Position numbers and translations under genes: made by a program
Shown: one piece after another, positions 1 through 10,764 of the stretch
How the letters are laid out: the number at the start of each line of letters is the position of its first letter
Numbering within the stretch: the stretch's first letter is position 1
Source of the DNA: Exiguobacterium sp. RIT594
Lineage (GTDB): Bacteria; Bacillota; Bacilli; Exiguobacteriales; Exiguobacteriaceae
Assembly: GCF_003339585.1 (NCBI RefSeq)
Contig: NZ_QPKF01000001.1
Coordinates: forward strand, 558,001 to 622,000
DNA length: 64,000 nt
Direction of reading: 5' to 3'
The notes under the pieces: model-generated
The model's database searches: none
What the model was told of the DNA's origin: nothing
What the model saw: only the letters and a program-made list of their open reading frames with translations

Positions 1-477
1 GGTGACGGTGCCGGAGCAGTTGTCCTCGGTCCAACCGAGCAACAAGGATTGAATGCCTTTGAACTGGGCACGGATGGCCGCGGAGCACATCTGTTATTTA
101 AAAACTTGGATGGTCCGATTGAAATGAACGGCCGGGAAGTGTTTAAGTTCGCGGTCCGCAAGTTACCGGACATCGTGGAAAAAGTCATTCAAAAAGCGGA
201 TGGAACGCTGGCGGAACTTGATTTACTGATTCCGCATCAAGCGAATTTACGGATCATCGATGCAGCACGTGAACGGCTTGGGATTGCAGAAGAAAAAGTG
301 ATTGTGACGATTGACGAACATGCGAATACATCTGCTGCGTCAATACCACTTGCACTAGAAGAGGCACGGCGACAAGGAAGATTGTCACCGGGGACGACAC
401 TTGTCCTCGCCGGATTCGGCGCAGGTTTGACATGGGGAGCAGCTTATATTACTTGGACTAAAGGGGAGAACACATAA
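1..477 (+). CDS. fabH: 3-oxoacyl-ACP synthase III (FabH), C-terminal part
   Basis: This is the 3' end of a gene that begins before the window; the reading frame is open from base 1. FabH condenses acetyl-CoA (or branched acyl-CoA) with malonyl-ACP to start fatty acid synthesis in the cytosol. The visible part starts with the GDGAGAVVL strand and holds the catalytic His in IPHQANLRI and the Asn in HANTSAAS, which with an upstream Cys (not in view) form the Cys-His-Asn triad. It ends in the usual GFGAGLTWG segment. fabF follows after one base, so the two form the fabHF operon known from Bacillus. Its promoter lies outside the window. Confidence 0.95.
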   Translation, partial: GDGAGAVVLGPTEQQGLNAFELGTDGRGAHLLFKNLDGPIEMNGREVFKFAVRKLPDIVEKVIQKADGTLAELDLLIPHQANLRIIDAARERLGIAEEKVIVTIDEHANTSAASIPLALEEARRQGRLSPGTTLVLAGFGAGLTWGAAYITWTKGENT

Positions 478-478
478 A

Positions 479-1717
479 ATGATGAGAAAACGTGTAGTAG
501 TAACAGGTATGGGCGCACTGACGCCAATCGGTAATGACGTCGACACATTTTGGAACGCTTTAAAGGCCGGAGAAAACGGGATTCGTCCGATGGAGCGTCT
601 GGATATCGATGAATATCCAACGAAAGTCACGGGAGAACTACAGAATTTTGATGTTACAGAATTCATAGAAGCAAAAGAAGCACGGAAAATGGACCGTTTC
701 GTTCATTATTCACTTGTTGCCAGTATGGAAGCAGTCAAAAATGCTGATCTGGATGTTAAAGCCAATGCTGAACGTATCGGCGTCTGGATCGGATCAGGAA
801 TCGGCGGCGTCGAAACAATCGAAAAACAGGCGAAAATTTATTTTGAACGGGGACACCGCCGTGTCAGCCCATTCTTCATTCCGATGATGATTCCGAACAT
901 GGCCAGTGGTCAAGTTTCGATTTATACAGGTGCAAAAGGACCGAATAACTGTTCCGTCACCGCATGTGCTTCCGGTACGAACGCGATTGGCGAAGCGTTA
1001 CGCGTCATTGAACGCGGCGACGCGGACGTCATGATTGCCGGTGGATCAGAAGCACCGATTACCAATCTTGCATTTGCCGGTTTTTGTGCCAATAAAGCGA
1101 TGTCGACGAACCATGATCCAAACACGGCAAGCCGTCCGTTTGATGAAGGCCGTGACGGATTCGTCATGGGAGAAGGTGCCGGAATCCTGGTACTGGAAGA
1201 GTATGAACATGCGATTGCCCGCGGTGCCAAAATCTATGCAGAAGTCAGCGGATACGGATTAACGGCCGATGCATACCATATCACAGCACCAGATCCAGAT
1301 GGTGACGGCGGAGCGCGCGCAATGGCGATGGCGATTCAAGATGCAGGTATTGAGCCGGCTGCCGTTCAATATATCAATGCGCATGGAACAAGTACGCCGA
1401 TGAATGATGTACTTGAAACGAAAGCAATCCATACCGTATTTGGAAATCATGCTGAAAAATTAGCCATCAACTCGACGAAGTCGATGATTGGTCATTTATT
1501 AGGCGGTGCCGGTGGAGTGGAAGCCATCGCGACGATTAAATCATTGCAAGAACAAATCGTTCACCCGACGATTCATTTGGAGAATCCAAGTGAAGGATGT
1601 GATCTTGATTACGTGCGCGAGGGAAGCCGGTCATGGGATGTGGAGTATGCCCTCAGCAACTCGCTTGGGTTCGGTGGTCATAATGCTTCACTCGTCTTTA
1701 AACGCTATCACGCGTAA
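479..1717 (+). CDS. fabF: 3-oxoacyl-ACP synthase II (FabF)
   Basis: This 412-residue condensing enzyme elongates acyl-ACP with malonyl-ACP in fatty acid synthesis. The N-terminus [13 protein letters not shown], the active-site Cys in the [13 protein letters not shown] block and the two His motifs ([11 protein letters not shown] and [14 protein letters not shown]) are all present, as is the C-terminal [10 protein letters not shown]. Length is normal for the family. ATG 479 follows an AAGGGGAG ribosome site about 10 bases upstream; an ATG at 482 is a second option. It is the last gene of the fabHF unit and ends at a strong terminator. Confidence 0.97.
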   Translation: MMRKRVVVTGMGALTPIGNDVDTFWNALKAGENGIRPMERLDIDEYPTKVTGELQNFDVTEFIEAKEARKMDRFVHYSLVASMEAVKNADLDVKANAERIGVWIGSGIGGVETIEKQAKIYFERGHRRVSPFFIPMMIPNMASGQVSIYTGAKGPNNCSVTACASGTNAIGEALRVIERGDADVMIAGGSEAPITNLAFAGFCANKAMSTNHDPNTASRPFDEGRDGFVMGEGAGILVLEEYEHAIARGAKIYAEVSGYGLTADAYHITAPDPDGDGGARAMAMAIQDAGIEPAAVQYINAHGTSTPMNDVLETKAIHTVFGNHAEKLAINSTKSMIGHLLGGAGGVEAIATIKSLQEQIVHPTIHLENPSEGCDLDYVREGSRSWDVEYALSNSLGFGGHNASLVFKRYHA

Positions 1718-1740
1718 TTGCGCATAGGAATAGAAGAAGG

Positions 1741-1784
1741 AAAAGCGATTTAACGGTTCAGATGACCGTTAAATCGCTTTTTTT
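1741..1784 (+). terminator. Intrinsic terminator of fabHF
   Basis: A near-perfect 17-bp stem (AAAAGCGATTTAACGGT with ACCGTTAAATCGCTTTT) closes a 7-base loop and runs into seven T. Confidence 0.93.
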
Positions 1785-1891
1785 GAATAAAGAAATTTAG
1801 CTTTATTTTATAAAAAGTCACACAAAAAACTAAAAATTCCACTTATTTTCAAATTGTTTTGAAAAAATATTTAGAAAAATCGGATAAAAGG

Positions 1892-1920
1892 TTTGCAAAA
1901 TTATCAGAACATTGTAAACT
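1892..1920 (+). promoter_or_regulatory. Putative oppA promoter with CodY-like box
   Basis: The 305-base gap 1718–2022 holds the fabHF terminator, an AT-rich stretch and this site. TTGCAA (1893–1898) and TAAACT (1915–1920) are 16 bases apart and can serve as -35 and -10. Between them, at 1899–1913, AATTATCAGAACATT matches the CodY consensus AATTTTCWGAAAATT at 13 of 15 positions. The box fills the spacer, which would suit repression by CodY. The promoter itself is only a fair match; the CodY reading is inference. Confidence 0.55.
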
Positions 1921-2022
1921 ATTTGTAACGAGAGGTTTTGGTCGAATAAAAGTAACGACTTTTTTTTTCGCTCAAAAACCTTAGATTACTAGCTTTGGAA
2001 ATTTTAGGGGGGTCATCGTATC

Positions 2023-3669
2023 ATGAAAAAGAAAAGTTTTGCACTGGCTACATCTGTAGCCCTCGTTTCAAGCGCGTTCCTTGCAGCTTGTTCGACGACT
2101 GATTCAAATGACACATCATCGGGCGACAAAAGTTCAGACAAAAAATCAAGTGAGCAAACGCTAAACTTGATCGAAAGTGCTGATATTCCGACGCTTAACC
2201 CAACAACTTCTACGGATGCCGTGTCGTTCAACGTCTTGAACAACACGATGGAAGGTCTTTATCGTTTAGATGACAAGCAACAGCCGACACCAGGTATTGC
2301 TGAAAGTCACACAGTTTCTGACGATAAATTGACATACACATTCAAGCTACGTGATGCTAAATGGTCGGACGGTACACCAATCACAGCAAAAGACTTCGAA
2401 TATGCTTGGAAAGAAGTCTTGAACCCGGAAAATGCTTCGCAATACGCGTATGTTTTCTACAACATCGAAGGTGCTGAAGAATACAACACGAAAAAAGGCG
2501 AGCGTGATGCGGTTGGCGTCAAAGCAGTTGACGACAAGACATTCGAAGTCAAATTAAAAGCACCAGCTGATTACTTCCTCGGTTTAACTGGATTCGGACC
2601 ATTCATGCCGAAATCAGAAGAACTTTCGAAAAAAATCGGTAAGGACTTCGGTTCGACAGCAGATAAATCACTTTACAACGGACCATTCAAGTTAACAGAA
2701 TGGACACGTGAACAAGGCTGGAAAATGGTCAAAAACGACAACTATTGGGATAAAGATAGCGTCAAGTTGAACACAATCAACGTCAAGGTCGTTAAAGAAA
2801 CTTCAACAGCAGTTAACCTTTACGAAAAAGGCGATATCGACCGTGCTGGTCTCTCTTCAGAATTCGTTGCTCAGTATCAAGATAATGACGAGTTCAAAAC
2901 AAAGGGTGAATCTACAATCTTCTACCTTTACTTGAACACGAAAGTCAAAGCATTAAACAACGAAAAAATCCGTCGCGCAATCGACATGGGTTACAATAAA
3001 AAAGGAATCACGGACGTCATCTTGGCGAACGGATCACTTCCTGCAAACTATCTCGTACCAAAAGATTTCGCGAAAGATGCTGACGGAAAAGACTTCCGTG
3101 AAAAGTACCCGACATTCAACGAGTACAATGCAGACGAAGCGAAAAAACTATGGGAAGAGGGCTTAAAAGAAATCGGTCAAAAATCGGTTGAACTTGAGCT
3201 TCTTAACTACGATAGTGATGACGCGAAGAAAATCGGTGAGTTCTTGAAAGGTGAGCTTGAGAAGAACCTTCCAGGCATGAAAGTCACAATCAAGCAACAA
3301 CCGTTCAAAAACAAACTTGATCTCGAAAACAAAGGCGACTTTGAGTTCTCATTCGCCGGCTGGGGTCCTGACTACCAAGATCCAATGACGTTCCTCGATC
3401 TCTTCTTGACTGACGGACCATACAACCGTGGTAAGTGGTCGGATAAAGAGTACGATAAACTCATCAACGATGCAAAAACACAAACGGATGCTACAAAACG
3501 TTGGTCAGAGCTTCAAGAAGCAGAGAAAATCCTTCTTGATTCTGCAGCCATCTCGCCTGTTTATCAGCGTGGACGTGCATTCATGGTTAAACCATACGTT
3601 AAAGGAATTGTCGAACATAACTTCGGCGCAGATTTCTCGTACAAATGGGCTTCAATCGAAGGTAAATAA
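2023..3669 (+). CDS. oppA: Oligopeptide ABC transporter binding lipoprotein (OppA), copy 1
   Basis: A 548-residue extracellular solute-binding protein of family 5. The first 23 residues are a lipoprotein signal (KKK, hydrophobic core, lipobox LAAC with Cys23), followed by an Asp/Ser/Lys-rich linker. Mature-domain landmarks are TMEGLYRLD, LRDAKWSDGTPITAKDFEYAWK and NGPFKLTEW. It binds peptides outside the membrane and delivers them to the OppBC channel. ATG 2023 has AGGGGGG 10 bases upstream. It stands apart from oppBCDF, separated by trpS and a DUF3899 gene, and has its own promoter and terminator. It is a clear paralog of the second copy at 5751. Which peptides each binds cannot be read here. 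Confidence 0.93.
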   Translation: MKKKSFALATSVALVSSAFLAACSTTDSNDTSSGDKSSDKKSSEQTLNLIESADIPTLNPTTSTDAVSFNVLNNTMEGLYRLDDKQQPTPGIAESHTVSDDKLTYTFKLRDAKWSDGTPITAKDFEYAWKEVLNPENASQYAYVFYNIEGAEEYNTKKGERDAVGVKAVDDKTFEVKLKAPADYFLGLTGFGPFMPKSEELSKKIGKDFGSTADKSLYNGPFKLTEWTREQGWKMVKNDNYWDKDSVKLNTINVKVVKETSTAVNLYEKGDIDRAGLSSEFVAQYQDNDEFKTKGESTIFYLYLNTKVKALNNEKIRRAIDMGYNKKGITDVILANGSLPANYLVPKDFAKDADGKDFREKYPTFNEYNADEAKKLWEEGLKEIGQKSVELELLNYDSDDAKKIGEFLKGELEKNLPGMKVTIKQQPFKNKLDLENKGDFEFSFAGWGPDYQDPMTFLDLFLTDGPYNRGKWSDKEYDKLINDAKTQTDATKRWSELQEAEKILLDSAAISPVYQRGRAFMVKPYVKGIVEHNFGADFSYKWASIEGK

Positions 3670-3676
3670 GTATAAA

Positions 3677-3708
3677 AAGTGTTCCCTTAACCGGGAGCAC
3701 TTTTTTTT
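3677..3708 (+). terminator. Terminator of oppA copy 1
   Basis: Stem AAAGTGTTCCC/GGGAGCACTTT (one G-T pair), 5-base loop, then eight T. Confidence 0.88.
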
Positions 3709-3782
3709 GTTGTACAAATAAAAAAAACCTTTCTTCTTAAAACATAAGAAGAAAGGCAAGGATCGTTGAAAGCCAGCTGAAA

Positions 3783-5059
<1,277 letters not shown>

Positions 5060-5060
<1 letters not shown>

Positions 5061-5093
5061 CTTTAGCACATGTTTCTTCTAATCGTCATCAAA
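5060..5093 (-). promoter_or_regulatory. Possible promoter of the trpS leader
   Basis: On the minus strand a TGC-TAAAGT extended -10 (5065–5060) lies 17 bases after TGACGA. The fit is moderate, but its position just before Stem I of the T-box is right. Confidence 0.35.
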
Positions 5094-5099
5094 ATTCCG

Positions 5100-5480
5100 T
5101 CAAATGAACGATAAGAGTAAAGAGACGACGATACAAATAAAACCACTCGAGAGATAAGGAGCCGTCCGATTAGAAGCTCGTTTCTGTTTTGCTTCTAAAA
5201 GTTCACTTTCTTCATCCTCGTCTTCGTAATAATCCCCATCGACTTCCCGTAACTTTGCTTCCCGTTGTTTTTTAAAGCCGGCAGTGATGCCTTTGAAAAA
5301 TCCATTGGCAGACATATTGGAGAAGAATCCGATAGCAAGTAACAGAAAACCGGCAATGAACAAACCACCTGACAAATGATAGATCAATGTATGGGTAGAA
5401 TCAGTAACGACAGCCCAAATCGTATAAATGGTGGTTAAAACCAAAGCAGCAAGAAGCGGACGAAATAATTTAGCAGACAT
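5100..5480 (-). CDS. DUF3899-type small membrane protein
   Basis: A 126-residue protein with two hydrophobic helices near the N-terminus (about residues 6–25 and 34–55), an acidic and charged middle (YYEDEDEESELLEAKQKR) and a final hydrophobic helix. The layout matches the DUF3899 family, whose function is unknown. ATG 5480 has AGGAGG 5 to 7 bases upstream; the open frame extends further but has no site. It lies between trpS and the second oppA and is probably its own unit, with the trpS promoter just downstream of its stop. Confidence 0.7.
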   Translation of the reverse strand: MSAKLFRPLLAALVLTTIYTIWAVVTDSTHTLIYHLSGGLFIAGFLLLAIGFFSNMSANGFFKGITAGFKKQREAKLREVDGDYYEDEDEESELLEAKQKRASNRTAPYLSSGFICIVVSLLLSFI

Positions 5481-5750
5481 GTTGAACCTCCTACAACAAG
5501 ATATTAATTTCATTATACGCAAAGTCAAGAGCAGTTACGACTCTGTACTATTCATTACGTATAAAATAGCAAATAGTGTGACTATTCACTTGACGTTATT
5601 GTTATTCTCACATAAAATCAATTTATCACTTCGTTTAAGTTTTTGAAACTAGGTCAATGCGTTTTGGGGAACGTTGTGGCAGTTTCGACGAGATGTCTAA
5701 AAATCGTTTATATTAAGCGGTTTTGAAAATGAAAAGGAGATGACTCACCG

Positions 5751-7367
5751 ATGAATAAAAAAACAGTCGGTCTCGCGTTATCAGTTATGCTTGCAGGAAG
5801 TGTTGTACTTGCAGGTTGTTCAACAACAGGTGACGGAGATAAAGATGCAGGTTCTTCTGAAGGCAAAAAAGTATTACGTTTGACGGATACGTCGGACATT
5901 ACGACAGTTGATCCGGCGCAAGCAACGGATGCAGTCGCATTCAACATGATCGGAAACACGATGGAAGGTCTCTACCGGTTAGACAAAGACGGGAAAGCGA
6001 TTCCGGCACTTGCTGAAAAAACAGATATCTCAAGTGATAACCTCACATACACATTCACACTTCGTGATTCGAAATGGTCAGACGGTACACCGGTTAAGGC
6101 ACAGGATTTTGAGTTTGCATGGAAACGCGCTGTCGATCCAAAAACAGCTTCCGGTTATGCATACATCTTTGATACGGTCAAAAACGGTGCTGATGTCTCG
6201 CAAGGAAAAAAACCAGTCGACGAGCTAGGTGTCAAAGCGATTGACGACAAGACACTTGAAGTTAAACTCGAGCGTCCGGCACCATACTTCCTTTCACTCA
6301 CATCATTCGGAACGTATACACCAATCAGCGAAGATTTCTATAACAAAAACAAAAAAGACTTCTCGCTTAAACCGGATAAGTTGCTTTACAATGGTCCTTT
6401 TGTTTGGACATCTTGGAAAACGGATTCAAAACGTGTTCTGACGAAAAACGAAAATTACTGGGATAAAGACAATGTAAAATTGGATGAAGTATCTATCCGC
6501 GTCGTAAAAGACAACTCAACCGTTGTGAATCTCTATGATACGGATGAAATCGATTATGCCGGATTGACATCTGAACAAGTAGCAACATATGAATCAAAAC
6601 CTGAATTCAAGACAGCGCTTCGTTCATCAATCGCTTACTTGAAATTCAACAACGAAGATGCAACGATGAAAAACGTCGATGCACGTAAAGCCATTGCACG
6701 GGCTATCGATCCGAAAGGGATTACAGATACGCTACTTGCGAACGGTTCGATCCCGACAACAAGCTTCATTCCGAAAGAATTTATTAAAGATGACGCAGGA
6801 AAAGATTATACAAGCGACATCAACTGGTTCGACCGGGATGGAAAAGAGGCAGCTGATCTTTGGAAAAAAGCAAACGGTGATAAGAAAGCAACGATTGAAC
6901 TCTTGTCATTCGACAGCGAAGACGCGAAGAAAATCAGTGAATACATGAAGGGGCAAATCGAGAAGAACCTTCCGAATGTTACCGTTTCAATTAAACAACA
7001 ACCGTTCAAAAACAAACTGGATTTAGAAGCAAAAGGCGATTACCAAATGTCTTATGCGCTTTGGGGTCCGGACTATCAAGATCCAATGTCGAACTTATCG
7101 ATCTTTGAATCGACGAACAGTCAAAATGACGTCAAATACAAATCGTCTGCCTACGATAAATTGTTGAACGCTGCCAACGAAGAATCAGATGTCGCAAAAC
7201 GTCTTGATCTCTTTAAACAAGCAGAGTCACAATTGATCGAAAAAGACCAAGCGATCGCACCGATTTATCAAGCGGGTGCTGCATTCTTGAGTCGTCCGAC
7301 GGTCAAAGACTTTAACCGTCAAGTCTTTGGTGCTGACTTCCAGTACAAATATGTTGATGTGAAGTAA
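5751..7367 (+). CDS. oppA: Oligopeptide ABC transporter binding lipoprotein (OppA), copy 2
   Basis: A 538-residue family 5 solute-binding lipoprotein; the signal ends in the lipobox VLAGC with Cys23. It shares long stretches with copy 1, for example NTMEGLYRLD, KWSDGTP, NENYWDKDNVKLD and IKQQPFKNKLDLE. The two probably arose by duplication. It is the copy next to oppBCDF and so the likelier main partner of that channel. ATG 5751 follows AAAAGGAGA at good spacing. A terminator separates it from oppB, so the binding protein can be made independently of the permease. Confidence 0.93.
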   Translation: MNKKTVGLALSVMLAGSVVLAGCSTTGDGDKDAGSSEGKKVLRLTDTSDITTVDPAQATDAVAFNMIGNTMEGLYRLDKDGKAIPALAEKTDISSDNLTYTFTLRDSKWSDGTPVKAQDFEFAWKRAVDPKTASGYAYIFDTVKNGADVSQGKKPVDELGVKAIDDKTLEVKLERPAPYFLSLTSFGTYTPISEDFYNKNKKDFSLKPDKLLYNGPFVWTSWKTDSKRVLTKNENYWDKDNVKLDEVSIRVVKDNSTVVNLYDTDEIDYAGLTSEQVATYESKPEFKTALRSSIAYLKFNNEDATMKNVDARKAIARAIDPKGITDTLLANGSIPTTSFIPKEFIKDDAGKDYTSDINWFDRDGKEAADLWKKANGDKKATIELLSFDSEDAKKISEYMKGQIEKNLPNVTVSIKQQPFKNKLDLEAKGDYQMSYALWGPDYQDPMSNLSIFESTNSQNDVKYKSSAYDKLLNAANEESDVAKRLDLFKQAESQLIEKDQAIAPIYQAGAAFLSRPTVKDFNRQVFGADFQYKYVDVK

Positions 7368-7374
7368 TTGAAAA

Positions 7375-7417
7375 TGGGAGCGTCCTTGAGAACGTTTTCA
7401 AGGAACGCTCCTGTTTT
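7375..7417 (+). terminator. Terminator between oppA copy 2 and oppB
   Basis: Stem GGAGCG-TCCTTGA / TCAAGGAACGCTCC with one bulge, followed by a short T-run (TGTTTT). It could be partly leaky. Confidence 0.75.
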
Positions 7418-7483
7418 ATACGATTTTTTCTGAATGGAAACTCATTTTGTTAGCAGAAATGTGAACTTTTCGTAAAAAATGGG

Positions 7484-7512
7484 TTCTAATTACTTTGTTA
7501 GCAAAGTATAAT
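7484..7512 (+). promoter_or_regulatory. Likely promoter of oppBCDF
   Basis: A perfect -10 TATAAT (7507–7512) sits 17 bases after a weak -35 TTCTAA (7484–7489). The gap 7418–7705 otherwise holds a CodY-like box (7525–7539), a purine run GGGGGG near 7568 with no start codon after it, a 9-bp hairpin with a 12-base loop (7595–7624) and the oppB ribosome site. Confidence 0.55.
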
Positions 7513-7705
7513 GGAATCAAACGAAAAATTCTGAAATATTGGTTAACTGTGAAAAAACAGCGGCCAGGGGGGCGTCAATCAGTCCAAAATAAAAAAGAAT
7601 TTTAATTTTTACAACAAAATTCTTGAATGTTCCGACAATTTTGGGTCATACTGATTTTATTGATGTTTCGAAAAAAACAGAAAATCTTTATAGGGGGTGC
7701 CATCT

Positions 7706-8632
7706 ATGGGCCGTTATTTAGCTCAACGCCTTGTTTACGGCGTACTGACGTTTTTACTCATCGCTTCGTTCACTTTCTTCCTAATGGATCTGTTACCAGG
7801 TTCACCGTTCCAAAACCAGGAGAAACTTTCTCCTGAACAGTTAGATATCCTGCGGGATAAGTACAACTTGAATGATCCGCTTCCACAACGCTATGCAGCG
7901 TACATGGTCAACTTAGTTCAAGGAGACCTCGGTGTATCATTTAAATATGACAGCCGTCCAGTAACAGATTTGATTATGGAACGAATTGGACCATCCGCTC
8001 AATTAGGTATTCAAGCCCTTGTTCTCGGTGTATTACTTGGTCTTGTCCTCGGTGTTGTCGCGGCACTTCGCCACAATACAGCAGTTGACTACGGTGCGAT
8101 GTTCATTTCGGTACTAGGAATTTCCGTGCCATCATTCGTATTTGCGTCACTTCTTCAATATTATATCGGAGTGAAATGGGGCGTATTGCCAGTAGCCTTC
8201 TGGGAAAGTCCAGCACATACGATTCTTCCGACCGTTTCCTTATCGCTTGGAGTAACGGCCTCGATTGCCCGTTTCGTTCGAACGGAGATGCTTGAAGTCA
8301 CCGGTCAGGATTACGTGACGCTCGCTAAGGCAAAAGGCCTAGACGGTCAATCGATCACTTGGAAACACATGGTGCGTAACGCGTTGATTCCAGCAATCAC
8401 GATTCTTGGACCAATGACAGCGGCCTTGATTACCGGAACATTCGTCATCGAAAAAATCTTTGCCGTACCGGGTCTCGGTGAATTGTTCGTTTCGTCCATC
8501 ACACAAAATGACTATACGGTTATCATGGGGACAACGCTGTTCTTCTCGGCAGTCTTTATCTTTATGATCTTGCTCGTCGATATTCTGTACGGTGTCGTCG
8601 ATCCACGGATTCGTTTGGGGGGTAGCAAATAA
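7706..8632 (+). CDS. oppB: Oligopeptide ABC transporter permease OppB
   Basis: A 308-residue inner-membrane permease with about six helices. It begins with the typical GRYLAQRLVYGVLTFLLIASFTF helix and has the PGSPF and DLGVSFKY segments. The EAA loop that docks to the ATPases is also present (GQDYVTLAKAKGLDG). It forms the peptide channel with OppC. ATG 7706 has AGGGGGTG 6 bases upstream; the three extra codons in front lack a site. The stop codon overlaps the oppC start (TAATG). Confidence 0.94.
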   Translation: MGRYLAQRLVYGVLTFLLIASFTFFLMDLLPGSPFQNQEKLSPEQLDILRDKYNLNDPLPQRYAAYMVNLVQGDLGVSFKYDSRPVTDLIMERIGPSAQLGIQALVLGVLLGLVLGVVAALRHNTAVDYGAMFISVLGISVPSFVFASLLQYYIGVKWGVLPVAFWESPAHTILPTVSLSLGVTASIARFVRTEMLEVTGQDYVTLAKAKGLDGQSITWKHMVRNALIPAITILGPMTAALITGTFVIEKIFAVPGLGELFVSSITQNDYTVIMGTTLFFSAVFIFMILLVDILYGVVDPRIRLGGSK

Positions 8633-9663
8633 TGGCAGAACAAAATTCAAATGCAAAAGCAGAACAGTTCGATTCATCGTTGTTCCAACCAGTAGAATTT
8701 AATGAACAAGCGGGTGAGCGGATTGCCGGAAAAAGTTTAAACTTCTGGCAGGATGCATGGACACGACTGCGTAAAAACAAAGCGGCGATCCTGTCGCTCG
8801 TTATCATCGTCATCATCGCATTGTTATCACTCTTCGGACCGATGTTATCCGGTAGAGATGCATATACCCAAACGATTACTCAAGCTAAACTTCCACCTAA
8901 AATCACAGGTCTCGAATGGGCCGGTTTTGACGGAATGGCAACGCTTGGTGAAAAACCAATCGATTTTTATGAAACGAAACAAGTGAAAGATACATTCTGG
9001 TTTGGTACGGACCATCTCGGTCGTGACTTATGGTCACGTGTCTGGGAAGGAACACGGATTTCACTCTTCATCGGTCTTGTCGCAGCAATCATTGATGTTC
9101 TAGTCGGTGTCACGTACGGCGGAATTTCTGCTTACTACGGTGGACGCGTCGATAACATCATGCAACGGATTGCGGAAATCCTGACAGGGATTCCGAACTT
9201 GATTTTAATCATCCTGTTCATCTTGATTCTTGAACCCGGAATCACGACCATCATCCTCGCGATGACGATCACCGGCTGGATTGGGATGAGTCGACTCGTC
9301 CGCGGACAAATCCTGAAACTTAAGAACCAGGAATTCGTTCTTGCAGCACGTACACTTGGTGCTTCTAGCGCACGTTTAGTATTCAAACATTTGATTCCAA
9401 ATACACTCGGTACAATCATCATTTCATTGATGTTCACGATTCCAGGTGCAATCTTCTTCGAGGCTTTCCTAAGCTTCATCGGTCTTGGTCTTGCTCCACC
9501 ACAACCGTCACTGGGTACATTGATCAATGAGGGATATAAAGAATTAAAAACATTCCCTTACTTGCTCGTCATCCCATCGACAATCCTCGTACTTGTCATG
9601 ATCAGCTTTAACATGCTAGCCGATGGATTACGTGATGCGTTCGACCCACGTCTGCGTCGCTAA
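8632..9663 (+). CDS. oppC: Oligopeptide ABC transporter permease OppC
   Basis: A 343-residue permease with a long N-terminal tail, a first helix near residues 55–75, an extracellular insert, then five helices. The motif FGTDHLGRDLWSRV and the EAA loop (QEFVLAARTLGASS) are those of OppC/DppC. The start overlaps the oppB stop, so translation is coupled. It pairs with OppB as the second half of the channel. Confidence 0.94.
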   Translation: MAEQNSNAKAEQFDSSLFQPVEFNEQAGERIAGKSLNFWQDAWTRLRKNKAAILSLVIIVIIALLSLFGPMLSGRDAYTQTITQAKLPPKITGLEWAGFDGMATLGEKPIDFYETKQVKDTFWFGTDHLGRDLWSRVWEGTRISLFIGLVAAIIDVLVGVTYGGISAYYGGRVDNIMQRIAEILTGIPNLILIILFILILEPGITTIILAMTITGWIGMSRLVRGQILKLKNQEFVLAARTLGASSARLVFKHLIPNTLGTIIISLMFTIPGAIFFEAFLSFIGLGLAPPQPSLGTLINEGYKELKTFPYLLVIPSTILVLVMISFNMLADGLRDAFDPRLRR

Positions 9664-9690
9664 CGGAAATAAGAGAGGAGTTCATCCACA

Positions 9691-10764
9691 ATGGAAACTA
9701 TTTTATCAGTACGCGACCTGACTGTCGCTTTCCATACGTATGCCGGGACGGTTCAAGCCGTCCGTGGCGTATCGTTTGATTTAAAAAAAGGCGAAACACT
9801 TGCCATCGTTGGTGAATCCGGTTCAGGTAAGTCGGTTACGTCAAAAGCTATCATGCGTTTGATTCCGAATCCACCCGGTGAAATCACAAAAGGTGAAATC
9901 ATGTTTGACGGCCGTGACCTGGTCAAACTCTCTGATAAAGAGATGCAGAAAGTCCGTGGTCGTGACATCGCGATGATCTTCCAGGATCCGATGACATCAT
10001 TAAACCCGACGATGACCATCTTCAAACAGATTGCAGAAGGCTTGAAGCGTCACCAGGGACTAACGGGTGATTCAGCTAAAAAACGGACGCTTGAATTACT
10101 GACACTTGTCGGAATTCCGAACCCGGAAGCACGTCTGAAACAATATCCGCACCAACTATCAGGTGGTATGCGTCAACGGATTGTTATCGCGATTGCACTG
10201 GCTTGTAATCCTAAAGTCTTGATTGCCGATGAGCCGACGACAGCACTCGATGTTACGATTCAGGCACAGATTCTTGAGTTGCTAAAAGACATCCAGCAAA
10301 AAACAGGGACAGCTATCATCTTCATCACTCACGATTTAGGTGTCGTAGCGAACATGGCAGATCGTGTAGCGGTTATGTATGCTGGGAAGTTGATTGAAAA
10401 AGGAACAGTCGATGAGATTTTCTATGAGCCACGTCATCCTTACACGTGGGGACTTCTTGGATCTATGCCGCGACCGTCTGACGATCGTTCGCAAGACTTA
10501 CCGGCAATTCCTGGTACACCACCAAACTTATTGCACCCACCGGTCGGTGATGCATTTGCACCACGTAATCAGTACGCAATGAAAATTGATTTCGAGAAAG
10601 AACCTCCGTTCTTCCCGATCACAGATACTCATGAAGCGGCAACTTGGTTGTTACATCCGCAAGCACCGTATGTAGAACCACCAGTAGCCATCCGCGATCT
10701 TGCGCTGAAGTATCGTCCAGATAGCACATTCGCGAAATCGCTTCTGAAAGGCGGTCTAAAGTAA
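9691..10764 (+). CDS. oppD: Oligopeptide ABC transporter ATPase OppD
   Basis: A 357-residue cytosolic ATPase. Walker A is GESGSGKS, the signature is LSGGMRQR and Walker B is VLIADEPTTALD. The H-loop region is FITHDLGVV. The C-terminal oligopeptide-specific extension (PGTPPNLLHPPVG) is present, although the Cys-rich cluster seen in many OppD proteins is not obvious. GAGAGGAG upstream of ATG 9691 fits. Its stop overlaps the oppF start. Confidence 0.94.
   Translation: METILSVRDLTVAFHTYAGTVQAVRGVSFDLKKGETLAIVGESGSGKSVTSKAIMRLIPNPPGEITKGEIMFDGRDLVKLSDKEMQKVRGRDIAMIFQDPMTSLNPTMTIFKQIAEGLKRHQGLTGDSAKKRTLELLTLVGIPNPEARLKQYPHQLSGGMRQRIVIAIALACNPKVLIADEPTTALDVTIQAQILELLKDIQQKTGTAIIFITHDLGVVANMADRVAVMYAGKLIEKGTVDEIFYEPRHPYTWGLLGSMPRPSDDRSQDLPAIPGTPPNLLHPPVGDAFAPRNQYAMKIDFEKEPPFFPITDTHEAATWLLHPQAPYVEPPVAIRDLALKYRPDSTFAKSLLKGGLK

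Noticed and set aside
385-666. Open frame antisense to the fabH–fabF junction
   Set aside because: It lies wholly under two certain genes and has no ribosome site; antisense shadow.
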